The notes below the pieces were generated by a model that saw only the letters and a list, made by a program, of their open reading frames with translations, was not told the origin of the DNA and searched no databases. From assembly GCF_000299575.1 (NCBI RefSeq), contig NZ_AMGO01000012.1, forward strand, positions 90,001 to 154,000: a stretch of DNA of 64,000 bases. Direction: 5' to 3'. The translations under genes were made by a program, and so were the position numbers. Shown here piece by piece: positions 29,150 through 38,493 of the stretch; position 1 is the first letter of the stretch; every line of letters starts with the position of its first letter. The DNA comes from Oceaniovalibus guishaninsula JLT2003 (GTDB lineage: Bacteria; Pseudomonadota; Alphaproteobacteria; Rhodobacterales; Rhodobacteraceae).

Positions 29150-30631
29150 ATGGATTATCTGCTGCCGGCCCTCGATCTGCTGCTGCAACCGGCGGTGCTG
29201 GTCGCGCTGCTTGTCGGATCGGTCGGCGGCGTCGTCATCGGCGCGATTCCCGGCGTGGGTCCGGCCGTCGCGATTGCCATTCTGCTGCCGACCACATTCG
29301 TCTTCGAGCCGCTGGTGGGTCTTTCGCTTCTGCTGGGAATCTACGGATCGTCCATGTATGGCGGCGCGATTCCGGCGATCCTGATGAATACGCCGGGAAC
29401 CGCAGTCAATGCGCTCACGACCTATGACGGATTCCCGCTGACGCAAAAAGGCGAGGCGCAGCGAGCGCTCGGCCTGGCCTATTCGGCATCGTTTTTCGGA
29501 GCGATCGTCTCGATCGTCTGCCTTGTCGTCCTGATGCCGGTACTGACGAAAGTGGCGCCGATGTTCGGATCGCGGGAGATTTTCCTCGCGGCCCTGTTCG
29601 GCATCATCATCATGATCCTATCGCATCGCGGACAGGTCTTTTCCGCGGCGATGATGACCTGTTTCGGTATCTTGCTGAATACGGTCGGAATGGAGCCGAT
29701 AAACTATACCCAAAGATTCACCTTCGGCCAATCGTGGCTCAGTTCCGGGGTCAATCTCGTCGTGGTGGTGCTGGGCCTTTTCGCCCTCAGCCAGGCCTTT
29801 CTGCTGCTTTCGGGGACCGACAAGCATGTCGAACCGCAAAAGGTGAGCGGCAGCGTCTTCGGGGCCATGCGGGAGGTCTGGCAGCACAAGCGCGTGGCCG
29901 GTGTCTCCTCGGGGCTGGGGGTGGGGATAGGGATCGTTCCCGGCGTGGGGGAATTCGTATCGCAATTCCTTGCCTATTCCTATGCGCTGAAAACATCGAA
30001 GACTCCCGACCAATTCGGAAACGGATCGCCGGAGGGGCTGATCGCGTCGGAAGCGGCGAACAATTCCGTTCCCGCCGCGGCGCTTATTCCGCTGCTGGCG
30101 CTCGGGGTGCCGGGCGAAAGCCTGACCGCGATGATGCTGGCGGTCTTCTACGTCCACAATGTGGTGCCGGGGCCGCAACTTCTGACCGAGCGGATGGATT
30201 TCGTCATCGCGCTTTATATCGCCCTGCTGGTTCTCAACGTCTTTGCGCTGGCGTTTCTGCTGGTTTCCACCAAGGCCCTGATCCGCGTGATCAGCGTGCC
30301 GAACCGGATACTCGGGATGCTGGTGCTGATGCTTTCCTTCGTGGGCGTGTATTCGTTGCGCAATTCGATCACCGATTGCCTGATCGCGACCGCTTTCGGC
30401 GTATTCGGCGCCATTCTCAAGCGATTGAACGTGCCGATCGTGCCGATCATTCTCGGCATGGTTCTGGGCGGAATCATGGAGGCGAAATTCCGCAGCGCCA
30501 TGACGCGTATCCAGTCGCCGCTGGATTTTCTGGACCGCCCGATTTCGGCGATCCTGGTCGTGGCGATCCTTGCGGTTCTGGCGGCGAGCCTGCGATCGGC
30601 GTTGAAGCGCAACGGCGCGGACGCGGACTGA
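29150..30631 (+). CDS. tctA: Tripartite tricarboxylate transporter permease (TctA family)
   Basis: 493 aa, normal length, with about eleven to twelve hydrophobic segments. The family signatures are present: GAIPGVGPAVAIAILLPTTF (residues about 31-50), GIYGSSMYGGAIPAILMNTPGTA near 64-86, and ALGVPGESLTAMM near 320. It is the large, transport-active subunit of the TTT system with TctB and TctC just upstream. Confidence 0.95.
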   Translation: MDYLLPALDLLLQPAVLVALLVGSVGGVVIGAIPGVGPAVAIAILLPTTFVFEPLVGLSLLLGIYGSSMYGGAIPAILMNTPGTAVNALTTYDGFPLTQKGEAQRALGLAYSASFFGAIVSIVCLVVLMPVLTKVAPMFGSREIFLAALFGIIIMILSHRGQVFSAAMMTCFGILLNTVGMEPINYTQRFTFGQSWLSSGVNLVVVVLGLFALSQAFLLLSGTDKHVEPQKVSGSVFGAMREVWQHKRVAGVSSGLGVGIGIVPGVGEFVSQFLAYSYALKTSKTPDQFGNGSPEGLIASEAANNSVPAAALIPLLALGVPGESLTAMMLAVFYVHNVVPGPQLLTERMDFVIALYIALLVLNVFALAFLLVSTKALIRVISVPNRILGMLVLMLSFVGVYSLRNSITDCLIATAFGVFGAILKRLNVPIVPIILGMVLGGIMEAKFRSAMTRIQSPLDFLDRPISAILVVAILAVLAASLRSALKRNGADAD

Positions 30632-30760
30632 GCGGGCCGACGGCGGGGCCTTTTGCGGCATACGATCCGCGTAGGATTCCCGTGAGACTTCCGTGGGAGG
30701 GGCGGCGGTGTTCATCAAGGACTTCCCTTTCGTCGAGCCCGTGACAGCGCTGAAAAACCA

Positions 30761-30776
30761 GCCGTTGCAAAACGGC
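30761..30776. promoter_or_regulatory. Inverted repeat upstream of the PhnD gene
   Basis: GCCGTT-GCAA-AACGGC is a perfect 6-bp inverted repeat with a 4-bp spacer, 63 bp before the PhnD start in the 208-bp gap. It could be an operator or a small hairpin. No match to a Pho box is evident. Confidence 0.35.
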
Positions 30777-30839
30777 GGTTCCGCTTCATACTGGCGCGAA
30801 GAGCGGGCGGAGGATGCGGCCCGCCGGGGAGGATACCGC

Positions 30840-31829
30840 ATGAGACACGCCGCTTCGATCGAGGGACTGGGCCTGCCCGTCCTGGCCCTTGCAACTGCGC
30901 TGGCCGCCGGGCCGGCCGTCGCGCAGGACTGCCCGCACGGTCAGCTCGACCCGATCTATTGCGACGCCGACGGCGATCTGGTGGCCGATACGCCGACCGA
31001 TCCGGCAGAATTGCAGGATCCCGACACGCTTGTCTTCGCCTATACGCCGGTCGAGGATCCGGCGATCTATGCCGACGTCTGGGAACCGTTCATCGAGCAT
31101 CTGTCGAAAGCGACCGGCAAGGACGTTCAGTTCTTCGCCGTCCAGTCCAATTCGGCCGAGGTCGAGGCGATGCGGTCGGGCCGGCTGCATATCGCGGGCT
31201 TTTCCACCGGGCCGACACCCTATGCGGTGAACCTTGCCGGTGCGGTGCCGTTCGCGATCATGGGGTCCGAGGACGGGCGCTTCGGCTATACGTTGCAGGT
31301 CTATACCCAGGCCGATTCCGACATTCAGGAAATGACCGACCTCAGGGGCAAGCGCGTGGCCCATACGTCGCCCACGTCCAATTCCGGCAACCTGGCGCCG
31401 CGCGCGCTGTTCCCGGCCCTCGGCGTGACGCCGGACGAGGCTTACGAGGTGACGTATTCCGGTTCGCACGACCAGTCGATGCTGGGCGTGGTCGCGGGCG
31501 ATTACGACGCGGCGCCGGTCGCGTCGGAAGTCGTCGAGAGGATGGCCGAACGCGGCCTCTACGATCCCGACGAGGTGCGGATCGTCTGGGAAAGCGACCG
31601 CTTTCCAACCACATCCTATACCTATGCCCACAACCTCGACCCGGCACTGGTCGAGAAGATCAAGCAGGCCTTCTTCGACTTCGACTTCTCGGGCACCGCG
31701 CTCGGCGAGGAGTTTCAGGGCGTGAGCAAGTTCGTGCCGGTCACCTATCAAGAGGACTGGAACGTGATCCGGGAGATCCAGGCCGCCAACGGCGTGCAAT
31801 ACACGCCCGAGGGACTTGCCGCCGAATGA
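30840..31829 (+). CDS. phnD: Phosphonate/phosphate-type ABC transporter substrate-binding protein (PhnD family)
   Basis: 329 aa with a signal peptide ending at VAQ-D near residue 28. The PhnD fold is recognised by VFAYTPVEDPAIYADVWEPF, then the conserved GRLHIAGFSTGP (about 115-126) and the binding-loop motif HTSPTSNSGNLAPR (about 177-190), where Ser/Thr groups contact the phosphoryl moiety. It starts at ATG 30840. It is followed by the ATPase and two permeases. The ligand could be a phosphonate, phosphite or a related compound. Confidence 0.92.
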   Translation: MRHAASIEGLGLPVLALATALAAGPAVAQDCPHGQLDPIYCDADGDLVADTPTDPAELQDPDTLVFAYTPVEDPAIYADVWEPFIEHLSKATGKDVQFFAVQSNSAEVEAMRSGRLHIAGFSTGPTPYAVNLAGAVPFAIMGSEDGRFGYTLQVYTQADSDIQEMTDLRGKRVAHTSPTSNSGNLAPRALFPALGVTPDEAYEVTYSGSHDQSMLGVVAGDYDAAPVASEVVERMAERGLYDPDEVRIVWESDRFPTTSYTYAHNLDPALVEKIKQAFFDFDFSGTALGEEFQGVSKFVPVTYQEDWNVIREIQAANGVQYTPEGLAAE

Positions 31830-31878
31830 CCGTCGCGATGGGGGCCTGGCGCCCCCGCCTATCCCGAAAGGGACGGAC

Positions 31879-32652
31879 ATGCTGAAGATTGCCGATCTGG
31901 TCAAGCGGTACGGAACCGGCGAGCCGGTCCTGAAAAACCTCGACCTGACCGTCGAGGGCACCAGCATCGTCGCGGTGATCGGGTCTTCCGGCGCGGGCAA
32001 GTCGACGTTGCTGCGCTGCATCAACCGGCTGGTCGAACCGACATCCGGCAGCATCGAGCTGAACGGCGTCGAACTGACCAGCCTTCGCGGCAAGGATCTG
32101 CGGATGGCGCGGCGGCGCATCGGGATGGTGTTCCAGGGCTTCAACCTGGTGGACCGGCTGACGGTGATGGAGAACGTCCAGTCCGGCCGGCTCGGTTATA
32201 TCTCGACCTGGGCGGCGATCACGCGCCGCTATCCCAAGGACGATATCGCCCGCGCCTACGAGCTGATGGAGAGGGTCGGCATCGCGCAATACGCCAATAC
32301 CCGCGCCGACGCATTGTCGGGCGGCGAGCGGCAACGCGTCGGCGTGGTGCGCGCGTTGATGCAGCGGCCCGAGATTCTGCTGGCGGACGAACCGACCGCC
32401 TCGCTCGATCCGCGGACGTCCGAAGCGATCATGGGGTTGATGCGGGATCTGGCGCACGAACTCGACCTGCCGATCATCATCAACATCCACAACGTGACCG
32501 AGGCGAAGGAATACACTGACCGCATCGTCGGAATGCGTTACGGGCGGATTATCTTCGACGACGCCCCCGCCGCGCTGGACGAGGACGCGATGGAGGCGAT
32601 CTATGCCGGATCGCCCGGCGCGGACCGCGCCGCCGGGGCGCAGGCGGCGTGA
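31879..32652 (+). CDS. phnC: Phosphonate-type ABC transporter ATP-binding protein (PhnC family)
   Basis: 257 aa. Walker A GSSGAGKST at about residues 35-43, the Q-loop in MVFQGFNLVDRLTV, signature LSGGERQRVGVVRAL and Walker B ILLADEPTASLD are all present, so it should bind ATP. It starts at ATG 31879. The stop overlaps the start of the first permease (GTGA). Confidence 0.95.
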   Translation: MLKIADLVKRYGTGEPVLKNLDLTVEGTSIVAVIGSSGAGKSTLLRCINRLVEPTSGSIELNGVELTSLRGKDLRMARRRIGMVFQGFNLVDRLTVMENVQSGRLGYISTWAAITRRYPKDDIARAYELMERVGIAQYANTRADALSGGERQRVGVVRALMQRPEILLADEPTASLDPRTSEAIMGLMRDLAHELDLPIIINIHNVTEAKEYTDRIVGMRYGRIIFDDAPAALDEDAMEAIYAGSPGADRAAGAQAA

Positions 32653-33446
32653 CGGCGGCCGTTCCCCGCGACTGGTGGCGCAAGCCGCCGCTGATCGCCA
32701 ACCCCCTGGCCCGCTGGGGCCTGCGGCTGGCGATCGCCGTCTATCTGGTCTGGGCCGTCTCGACATTGCCGATCGACTGGGCGCGCGCGTCCGAAGGGCT
32801 GTCCCGCGCCGGGCGCATCTTCGGCGGCGCGTTTCCGCCCAGCTTCGCGCGATCCGGCCTGCTGATCGACGGCTTCCTCGAATCCTTGCGCATCGCGCTG
32901 CTGGCGACCGCGGGGGGCGTCGCGCTTTCCATTCCGGTCGCATTCATGGCGGCGCGCAACATCGCCCCGACCCCGGTTTACTGGATCGGGCGCGGCATCG
33001 TCATCGTCGCGCGCAGCTTTCATCCGGTCATCGTCGCCATCGTCTTCGTCAAGGCGGTGGGCTTCGGCCCCTTCGCCGGGGTGCTGACGCTGATCGTCTA
33101 TTCCGTCGGCTTCGTGGCGAAGATGCTGGCCGAACGGATCGAGGAGATCGACTTCGGGCAGGTCGAAGCCCTGCGCGCGGCCGGTGCGCCGCTGCTGCCG
33201 ACGCTGTTCTACGCGATCTTTCCGCAGATCCTGCCGCGCCAGATCGGCCTTGCCATCTATCAGCTCGACAGCAACCTGCGCGCCTCTGCCGTGGTGGGGA
33301 TCGTCGGCGCCGGGGGGATCGGCTCGACGCTGGCCAATGCCTTCGGGCGCTACGATTACGATTTCGCGCTGGCCATCATGATCGTCATCGTCGGGGCGAT
33401 CCTGCTGACCGAAGCCCTGTCGGGCTGGATTCGGACCCGGATATGA
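32649..33446 (+). CDS. phnE: Phosphonate-type ABC transporter permease (PhnE family), first copy
   Basis: 265 aa with about five to six membrane segments. The ATPase-contact EAA-like loop is QVEALRAAGAPLLPTLFYAIFPQILP near residue 175, and GIVGAGGIGSTL follows near 217. The start is GTG 32649, overlapping phnC. It ends overlapping the second permease, a fully coupled operon. Confidence 0.93.
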   Translation: MTAAVPRDWWRKPPLIANPLARWGLRLAIAVYLVWAVSTLPIDWARASEGLSRAGRIFGGAFPPSFARSGLLIDGFLESLRIALLATAGGVALSIPVAFMAARNIAPTPVYWIGRGIVIVARSFHPVIVAIVFVKAVGFGPFAGVLTLIVYSVGFVAKMLAERIEEIDFGQVEALRAAGAPLLPTLFYAIFPQILPRQIGLAIYQLDSNLRASAVVGIVGAGGIGSTLANAFGRYDYDFALAIMIVIVGAILLTEALSGWIRTRI

Positions 33447-34240
33447 GCGCGCTGCATCCCCGGACATGGGCACGCTTCACGATGCGGCAACGGTTGCAGC
33501 GCTATGGCGTGCTGCTGGCCTGCGCGCTGGCCGTCGCCTGGGCGCTGGACAGCATCGACGTGATCTGGCCCTGGGTCTGGGATTCGCCCGCGCAGATGGC
33601 CGATCTTTTCGGCCGGATGGTGCCGCCCGATGCCACGAACCTGCCGAACATCCTGTGGGTCCTGCTCGAGACGGTGAACATCGCCACGCTCGCCACCGCC
33701 CTGGCGGTCGTGCTGGCCGTTCCGGTGGCGTGGCTGGCGGCGCAGAACGTCACGCCGAACCGCGCGACGCTGTGGCTCGGGCGGCTGATCCTCGTATCGT
33801 CGCGATCGGTCAACACGATCATCTGGGCGCTGCTGTTCGTGGCCATCTTCGGACCCGGCATCGTCGCCGGGATCGTCGCCATCACCTTCCGGTCGGTCGG
33901 CTTCGTCGGCAAGCTTCTCGGCGAGGCCATTGAGGAAATCGACCGCCGCCCGGTCGAGGCGCTGGAGGCCACGGGCGCGTCGAAGGCCGCGATCGTCGCC
34001 TATGCCATCGCGCCGCAGGTCATGCCCACCCTCGCCGCCGTCGCCATCCTGCGCTGGGACATCAACCTGCGCGAATCGACCGTGCTGGGGCTGGTCGGCG
34101 CGGGCGGCATCGGCATCGTGCTGCAAGGCGCCATCGACACGTTCCGCTGGCAGGAAGCGGCGACCGTGCTGCTGTGCATCCTCGCCCTCGTCATCGCGGG
34201 CGAGATCGTCTCGGCGCTGCTGCGACGGCGGATTTTGTAA
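33443..34240 (+). CDS. phnE: Phosphonate-type ABC transporter permease (PhnE family), second copy
   Basis: 265 aa, a paralogue of the preceding permease. It has the EAA-like loop PVEALEATGASKAAIVAYAIAPQVMP near 171 and GLVGAGGIGIVLQGAI near 213. Two PhnE genes in tandem are common in alphaproteobacterial phnCDEE systems and suggest a heterodimeric membrane channel. No C-P lyase genes (phnG-M) follow. Confidence 0.93.
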   Translation: MSALHPRTWARFTMRQRLQRYGVLLACALAVAWALDSIDVIWPWVWDSPAQMADLFGRMVPPDATNLPNILWVLLETVNIATLATALAVVLAVPVAWLAAQNVTPNRATLWLGRLILVSSRSVNTIIWALLFVAIFGPGIVAGIVAITFRSVGFVGKLLGEAIEEIDRRPVEALEATGASKAAIVAYAIAPQVMPTLAAVAILRWDINLRESTVLGLVGAGGIGIVLQGAIDTFRWQEAATVLLCILALVIAGEIVSALLRRRIL

Positions 34241-34255
34241 GGGGCGTTTGTCCAG

Positions 34256-34272
34256 GCGCCGGTTGCCGGCGC
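34256..34272 (+). terminator. GC-rich hairpin after the phn operon
   Basis: GCGCCGG (34256-34262), a TTG loop and CCGGCGC (34266-34272) form a strong stem. No T run follows, so termination would need a factor, or the stem protects the mRNA 3' end. The rest of the 34241-34475 gap has no gene I can support. Confidence 0.35.
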
Positions 34273-34475
34273 GGTTCGAGCACCCCTGCCGGCCCAGCCT
34301 TCGGCTTTCGGAGCGGCAATGAGACTGCCTCCTGCCACCGGTTTTCCAATGATCCTGACGTCGCTATGATGCGAACGCCGCTGCTGCCGGACGTTCGAGC
34401 ATGACATGTGTCTCAGACGGTGCCAGAAGTGGCGTCCAAATTCCATGGCAGCCGCTGATAACGGAGGGCCGGTCG

Positions 34476-35480
34476 GTGAGAAAAGAAACCCGCGATCCGC
34501 ACGGCGCCGCCCGTCTGTCCGTCGCCCCGATGATGGACTGGACCGACCGTCATTGTCGGGTACTGCATCGCACGATCAGTCGCCGGGCGCTGCTATATAC
34601 CGAGATGGTGACGGCGCCGGCGCTTGTCCGGGGGGATGCGCGGCATCTGCTGCGGTTCGATCCGGTCGAGCATCCGGTCGCGCTGCAACTCGGCGGATCG
34701 GATCCGGCCGAACTGGCGGCGGCCGCGCGGATGGGGGCCGACGAGGGCTATGACGAGATCAACCTGAATGTCGGCTGTCCGTCGGACCGGGTGCAGTCGG
34801 GGATGATCGGGGCGGTGCTGATGCGGCATCCCGCCTTGGTCGCAGACTGCGTCGCGGCGATGGCCGCGGCGGTGGATGTGCCCGTCACCGTCAAATGCCG
34901 CATCGGTGTGGACGATCAGGACCCGCTGGAGGTTCTGCCGGATTTCCTTGAAACGATGAAAGCCGCGGGGGTCGGGCGCATGACGATCCACGCGCGCAAG
35001 GCGTGGCTGCAAGGGTTGTCGCCCAAGGAGAACCGCGAGGTTCCGCCGCTCGATTATCCCCTGGTGCATCGGATGAAACGCGCCTTCCCCGACCTGCATC
35101 TGTCGGTCAACGGCGGCGTCGTTTCCTTGCAGGCCGTCGAGGAGCATCTGGAGGCGGGCATGGATGGCGTGATGGTCGGCCGCGCGGCCTATCATCAGCC
35201 GATGGACATTCTCGGCGACGCGGACCGGCGCGTCTTCGGCTGCGACCGCCCGGCGCTTGCGCCGGTAGAGGTCGTGCTGGCCATGCTGCCCCATATCGAC
35301 CGGCATCTTCGCGAAGGCGGGCGGCTGGCGCAGGTGACGCGGCACATGCTGGGCCTGTTCGCGGGACGGCCCGGCGCGCGGCATTGGCGGCGGATCCTGT
35401 CGGAAGGCGCCCATCGGCCCGGCGCGGACCGGCGGCTTGTGCTCGACGCGCTGTCGGCGGTGCAGGGCATGGCCGCCTGA
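34476..35480 (+). CDS. dusA: tRNA-dihydrouridine(20/20a) synthase DusA
   Basis: 334 aa. An FMN enzyme that reduces uridine 20/20a in the tRNA D-loop. The N-terminal SVAPMMDWTDRHCR motif is DusA-specific. The catalytic cysteine is C101 in NLNVGCPSDRVQSG, and the tRNA/FMN residues lie in VTVKCRIGVDD and TIHARKAWLQGLSPKENR. The start GTG 34476 has an excellent GGAGGG seven bases upstream, so the longer frame from 34401 is unlikely. It is convergent with ruvX. Confidence 0.95.
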   Translation: MRKETRDPHGAARLSVAPMMDWTDRHCRVLHRTISRRALLYTEMVTAPALVRGDARHLLRFDPVEHPVALQLGGSDPAELAAAARMGADEGYDEINLNVGCPSDRVQSGMIGAVLMRHPALVADCVAAMAAAVDVPVTVKCRIGVDDQDPLEVLPDFLETMKAAGVGRMTIHARKAWLQGLSPKENREVPPLDYPLVHRMKRAFPDLHLSVNGGVVSLQAVEEHLEAGMDGVMVGRAAYHQPMDILGDADRRVFGCDRPALAPVEVVLAMLPHIDRHLREGGRLAQVTRHMLGLFAGRPGARHWRRILSEGAHRPGADRRLVLDALSAVQGMAA

Positions 35481-35487
35481 CCGGGCA

Positions 35488-35958
35488 TCAGCCGCGCAGG
35501 CGGGCCAGCCTGTCCAGCGCGCCCTGCAAGATATAGGCGGCGGCGACGTGGTCGATCACTTCGGCCCGCTTGCGGCGCGAAGTGTCGGCCTCGATCAGCG
35601 CGCGTTCGGCCGCGACGGTGGACAGGCGTTCGTCCCAGAAGGTCAGCGGCATGTCGCGCAGGGCCGTCAGGTTGCGCGCGAAGGCCCGCGTCGCCTGCGC
35701 GCGGGGGCCTTCGGTGCCGTCCATGTTGCGCGGCAGGCCGATGACGATCCCGCCGATCAGCCGCGCGTCCAGTATGGCCAGCAAGGCGGCGGCGTCGATG
35801 CCGAACCGCTTGCGGCGGAGGGTCTGCAACGGGGTCGCGACGGACAGGAACGTGTCCGACACCGCGATCCCGATGGTGGCGGTGCCCAGATCCAGCCCCG
35901 CCAGCGCGCGGCGCGGCGGCAAGGCGGCCGCGAACGCCGCGATGTCGTCGTGGATCAC
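35488..35958 (-). CDS. ruvX: Holliday junction resolvase-like RuvX/YqgF
   Basis: 156 aa with an RNase H-like fold. The first catalytic Asp is in LAGLDLGTATIGIAVSD (about residues 19-35). The second acidic motif is WDERLSTVAAE, and the C-terminal Asp is in VIDHVAAAYIL. The family acts in 16S pre-rRNA 5'-end maturation and possibly junction resolution. It overlaps ccmI by 4 bp on the same strand, a pairing seen in many Rhodobacterales. Confidence 0.93.
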   Translation of the reverse strand: MIHDDIAAFAAALPPRRALAGLDLGTATIGIAVSDTFLSVATPLQTLRRKRFGIDAAALLAILDARLIGGIVIGLPRNMDGTEGPRAQATRAFARNLTALRDMPLTFWDERLSTVAAERALIEADTSRRKRAEVIDHVAAAYILQGALDRLARLRG

Positions 35959-37154
35959 CCGGCCACCCCGGCATTCCGCGCGGCGTCGCGGATTACTGCC
36001 AGATCGTCGGGCGAGGGCGCGAAAACCTGCTGCGCCTCGGCCCAGATGGCGGCGGCCTCCTGCTGCCGGCCGAGGACGCCATAGGCCGTGATCAGCCGCG
36101 CCCAGTCCGATGCCGGCCCGCCTTCGGTCGCCAGCCTTTGGGCGAGGCCGCTGACCATCTGTTCGATCATCGCGGCCTGGTCTTCGGCGCTCATCCCCTC
36201 GGGCGCCTGCGGAACGGGACCGCCCTGCGCGTCGTCGGGCGGCAGGGCATAGCTGAGCCCGGCACTTGCCGCGATCTGCGGAAGCTGCGCGCGGATGACC
36301 GGCACCCAGGGGGCCGAAGACGGGCTGTCGGCCAGCAGGTCGCGCCAGATGGCGAATGTCAGGTCCGGCCGCCCCGTCTGCGCCTGCGCCAGCCCCTTGT
36401 AGTAAAGCGCGGTGCCGTTTCCGGGCTGCTGCGCCAGCACCGCGTCGAAGACGGCTTCGGCTTCGGGCGAGACATAGCCGCCGGTCGCGGCCACCATGTA
36501 TTCGCCCAGTTCCGCCCTTTCGTCCGGGGTGGCGTCGGCGCCCCGGATGTCAAGAACCCGCTGTTTCGCGTCGATCGCGGCACGGTAATTGCCAATCCCG
36601 GCCTCGTTTCGGGCCAGCAGGCGATAGCCTTCCAGATCGTCAGGCCGGTCCTTCAGCGCCGCGCGCAACCGGGCGATCAGCGGCTCCATCGTCGGGTCTG
36701 CCGATGGCGGCGCGGCGGGGGCCTGCGCCTCGGCCTCGGCCTGCGAGGGGCGGGTCGCGCGGGCCTCTTCGGCCAGTTGCTGGCGCAGGGCGACGGGCAT
36801 GTCGGCATAGCCGGGCGCGCCCTGCCATAGATAGATCCCCACGCCGCCGCCGATGCAGGCGACGATCACCAGCGTCGCCGCGGCCCCGGTCAGGCCCGCC
36901 GGGGCGTCGCGCATCGCATCGCGCGGGGCGCGGTCGGCGTCCAGCAGGCGGCGCTGCACCTCGATGCGGATGCGGCCGGCCTCGTCCTCGGTCAGCACGC
37001 CGCGGGCAAGGTCGCGCTCGACCTCGGCCAGTTGGTCGCGATAGATGGCGATGTCGGTGGCGGCGTCAGCGTCGGCCCGGCCCCGGACCAGCGTCAGCGC
37101 CACCGAAGCGGCCGCCAGCCCCGCCAATCCCAGAGCGATCGCCCAGAAGATCAT
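35955..37154 (-). CDS. ccmI: Cytochrome c-type biogenesis protein CcmI
   Basis: 399 aa. It has an N-terminal membrane segment (residues about 2-22), a cytoplasmic leucine-zipper-like loop (YRDQLAEVERDLARGVLTEDEA), a second membrane segment near 92-110, and a periplasmic TPR region (about 155-300) for apocytochrome chaperoning. This is the standard alphaproteobacterial CcmI layout. The protein delivers apocytochrome c to the haem ligation complex CcmFH, whose genes are not in this window. Confidence 0.92.
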   Translation of the reverse strand: MIFWAIALGLAGLAAASVALTLVRGRADADAATDIAIYRDQLAEVERDLARGVLTEDEAGRIRIEVQRRLLDADRAPRDAMRDAPAGLTGAAATLVIVACIGGGVGIYLWQGAPGYADMPVALRQQLAEEARATRPSQAEAEAQAPAAPPSADPTMEPLIARLRAALKDRPDDLEGYRLLARNEAGIGNYRAAIDAKQRVLDIRGADATPDERAELGEYMVAATGGYVSPEAEAVFDAVLAQQPGNGTALYYKGLAQAQTGRPDLTFAIWRDLLADSPSSAPWVPVIRAQLPQIAASAGLSYALPPDDAQGGPVPQAPEGMSAEDQAAMIEQMVSGLAQRLATEGGPASDWARLITAYGVLGRQQEAAAIWAEAQQVFAPSPDDLAVIRDAARNAGVAG

Positions 37155-37300
37155 CTTGCCTCCGATCCCGTCCGGGCGGGTTCTACCGGCGGCGGGGCCG
37201 GGACGAAAGGGGCAACGGGCCGCATCCCGCGCAGAGGCGACGGAACAGCCGGCGCCCGATCGGACTTGTGCCGACAGGGCAGCGCGGAAGGAGGCCGGAC

Positions 37301-37453
37301 ATGGCGCGCAACATCATCATCGGCATCGTCGTCGCGGCGGTCATCTTCGTGGTGCTGATCCTGATCGGCGTCGTCCAGATCGGAGACGAGGTCGTGGACG
37401 ATGCCCTTGGCCCGGACGACGCCGTGATCGTCGAATCGCCCGTCGCGGACTGA
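37301..37453 (+). CDS. Small single-span membrane protein (50 aa)
   Basis: A 50-aa protein with one hydrophobic helix at about residues 4-25 (NIIIGIVVAAVIFVVLILIG) and an acidic tail rich in D, E and V. It has a good Shine-Dalgarno (AAGGAGG) eight bases before ATG 37301. It is divergent from ccmI and upstream of sodB. Function unknown. Confidence 0.65.
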   Translation: MARNIIIGIVVAAVIFVVLILIGVVQIGDEVVDDALGPDDAVIVESPVAD

Positions 37454-37540
37454 CCGGCGCGACCGCAGCCGCGGCTTGACGCGGATGCCGCCCCGCCACA
37501 GGTAGACCGCGACACCAGTTCCAAACCCCCGGAGGAAAAG

Positions 37541-38140
37541 ATGGCTTTCGAACTTCCCGACCTACCCTATTCCCACGATGCGCTTGCCGATCAGGGCATG
37601 AGCCGCGAGACGCTGGAATATCACCACGACATCCACCACAAGGCCTATGTCGATAACGGCAACAAGGCGATTGCCGGAACCGAATGGGAAGGCAAGTCGG
37701 TCGAGGAGATCGTCAAGGGAACCTACAAGCCCGATGCCGTCGCCCAGTCGGGGATTTTCAACAACGCCTCGCAATACTGGAACCACAACCAGTTCTGGGA
37801 GATGATGGCGCCCAATCCCGGCAAGATGCCGTCCGAGCTGGAAAGCGCGCTGAAGGACAGCTTCGGATCGGTCGACAAGTTCAAGGAAGAATTCGCGGCC
37901 GCCGGCGCGGGCCAGTTCGGCAGCGGCTGGTGCTGGCTGGTCAAGGACAATGACGGTGGACTGAAAGTCACCAAGACCGAAAACGGGGTGAACCCGCTTT
38001 GCTTTAATCAGACCGCACTTCTGGGCTGCGATGTATGGGAGCACAGCTATTACATCGACTTCCGCAACAAGCGTCCGGCCTATCTGTCGAACTTCCTTGA
38101 AAAGCTGGTGAATTGGGAAAACGTCGCCAGCCGGATGTGA
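37541..38140 (+). CDS. sodB: Superoxide dismutase (Fe/Mn family)
   Basis: 199 aa. All four metal ligands are visible: H28 (LEYHHD), H82 (YWNHNQFW), D164 and H168 (CDVWEHSYY). Q78 in NNASQYWNH matches the Fe-type active-site glutamine. It dismutates superoxide in the cytoplasm. GGAGG lies seven bases before the start. A strong terminator follows at 38166-38191, so it is probably monocistronic. Confidence 0.96.
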   Translation: MAFELPDLPYSHDALADQGMSRETLEYHHDIHHKAYVDNGNKAIAGTEWEGKSVEEIVKGTYKPDAVAQSGIFNNASQYWNHNQFWEMMAPNPGKMPSELESALKDSFGSVDKFKEEFAAAGAGQFGSGWCWLVKDNDGGLKVTKTENGVNPLCFNQTALLGCDVWEHSYYIDFRNKRPAYLSNFLEKLVNWENVASRM

Positions 38141-38165
38141 CAGCATAGCGCGTCGGCATGTCATA

Positions 38166-38191
38166 ACGGCCCGCCCCCGAAGGCGGGCCGT
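38166..38191 (+). terminator. Rho-independent-type terminator after sodB
   Basis: ACGGCCCGCC (38166-38175) pairs exactly with GGCGGGCCGT (38182-38191) around a CCCGAA loop. The T run is weak (CGTCGTTC) but the 10-bp GC stem is strong. Confidence 0.7.
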
Positions 38192-38256
38192 CGTCGTTCA
38201 GGAACCCCGGCAGCATCCGGCCGTTGGGAAGCGAACCCCGAACGAAGGAGACCCCG

Positions 38257-38493
38257 ATGGCCGAGAGGATCAGATCCAAGGACGGCACGCGCGAGACCGA
38301 CAAGTTCGTCGACGACGCCGCGACCCCGTCGCAGCAGGGCCGCGCCGGTGGCGGGCTGGAACGTCAGGTCGGCACGCAGGCCGAGGAAGACCGCGCCGAG
38401 CAGGGCGAGGGCATCACCCGCGTGACCAAGCAGGACGAAAAGGGCGAAGGCAATCTGGGCGGCCTGCACGGCACCGGCGAGGAGAAGCATTGA
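38257..38493 (+). CDS. Small highly charged hydrophilic protein (78 aa)
   Basis: 78 aa, almost devoid of hydrophobic stretches, rich in E, D, K, R, G and Q, and probably disordered. AAGGAG precedes ATG 38257 at good spacing. The stop overlaps the next gene's ATG (TGATG), so it is coupled to the host-attachment-family gene. Composition resembles small stress-induced hydrophilic proteins; the family is not certain. Confidence 0.7.
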   Translation: MAERIRSKDGTRETDKFVDDAATPSQQGRAGGGLERQVGTQAEEDRAEQGEGITRVTKQDEKGEGNLGGLHGTGEEKH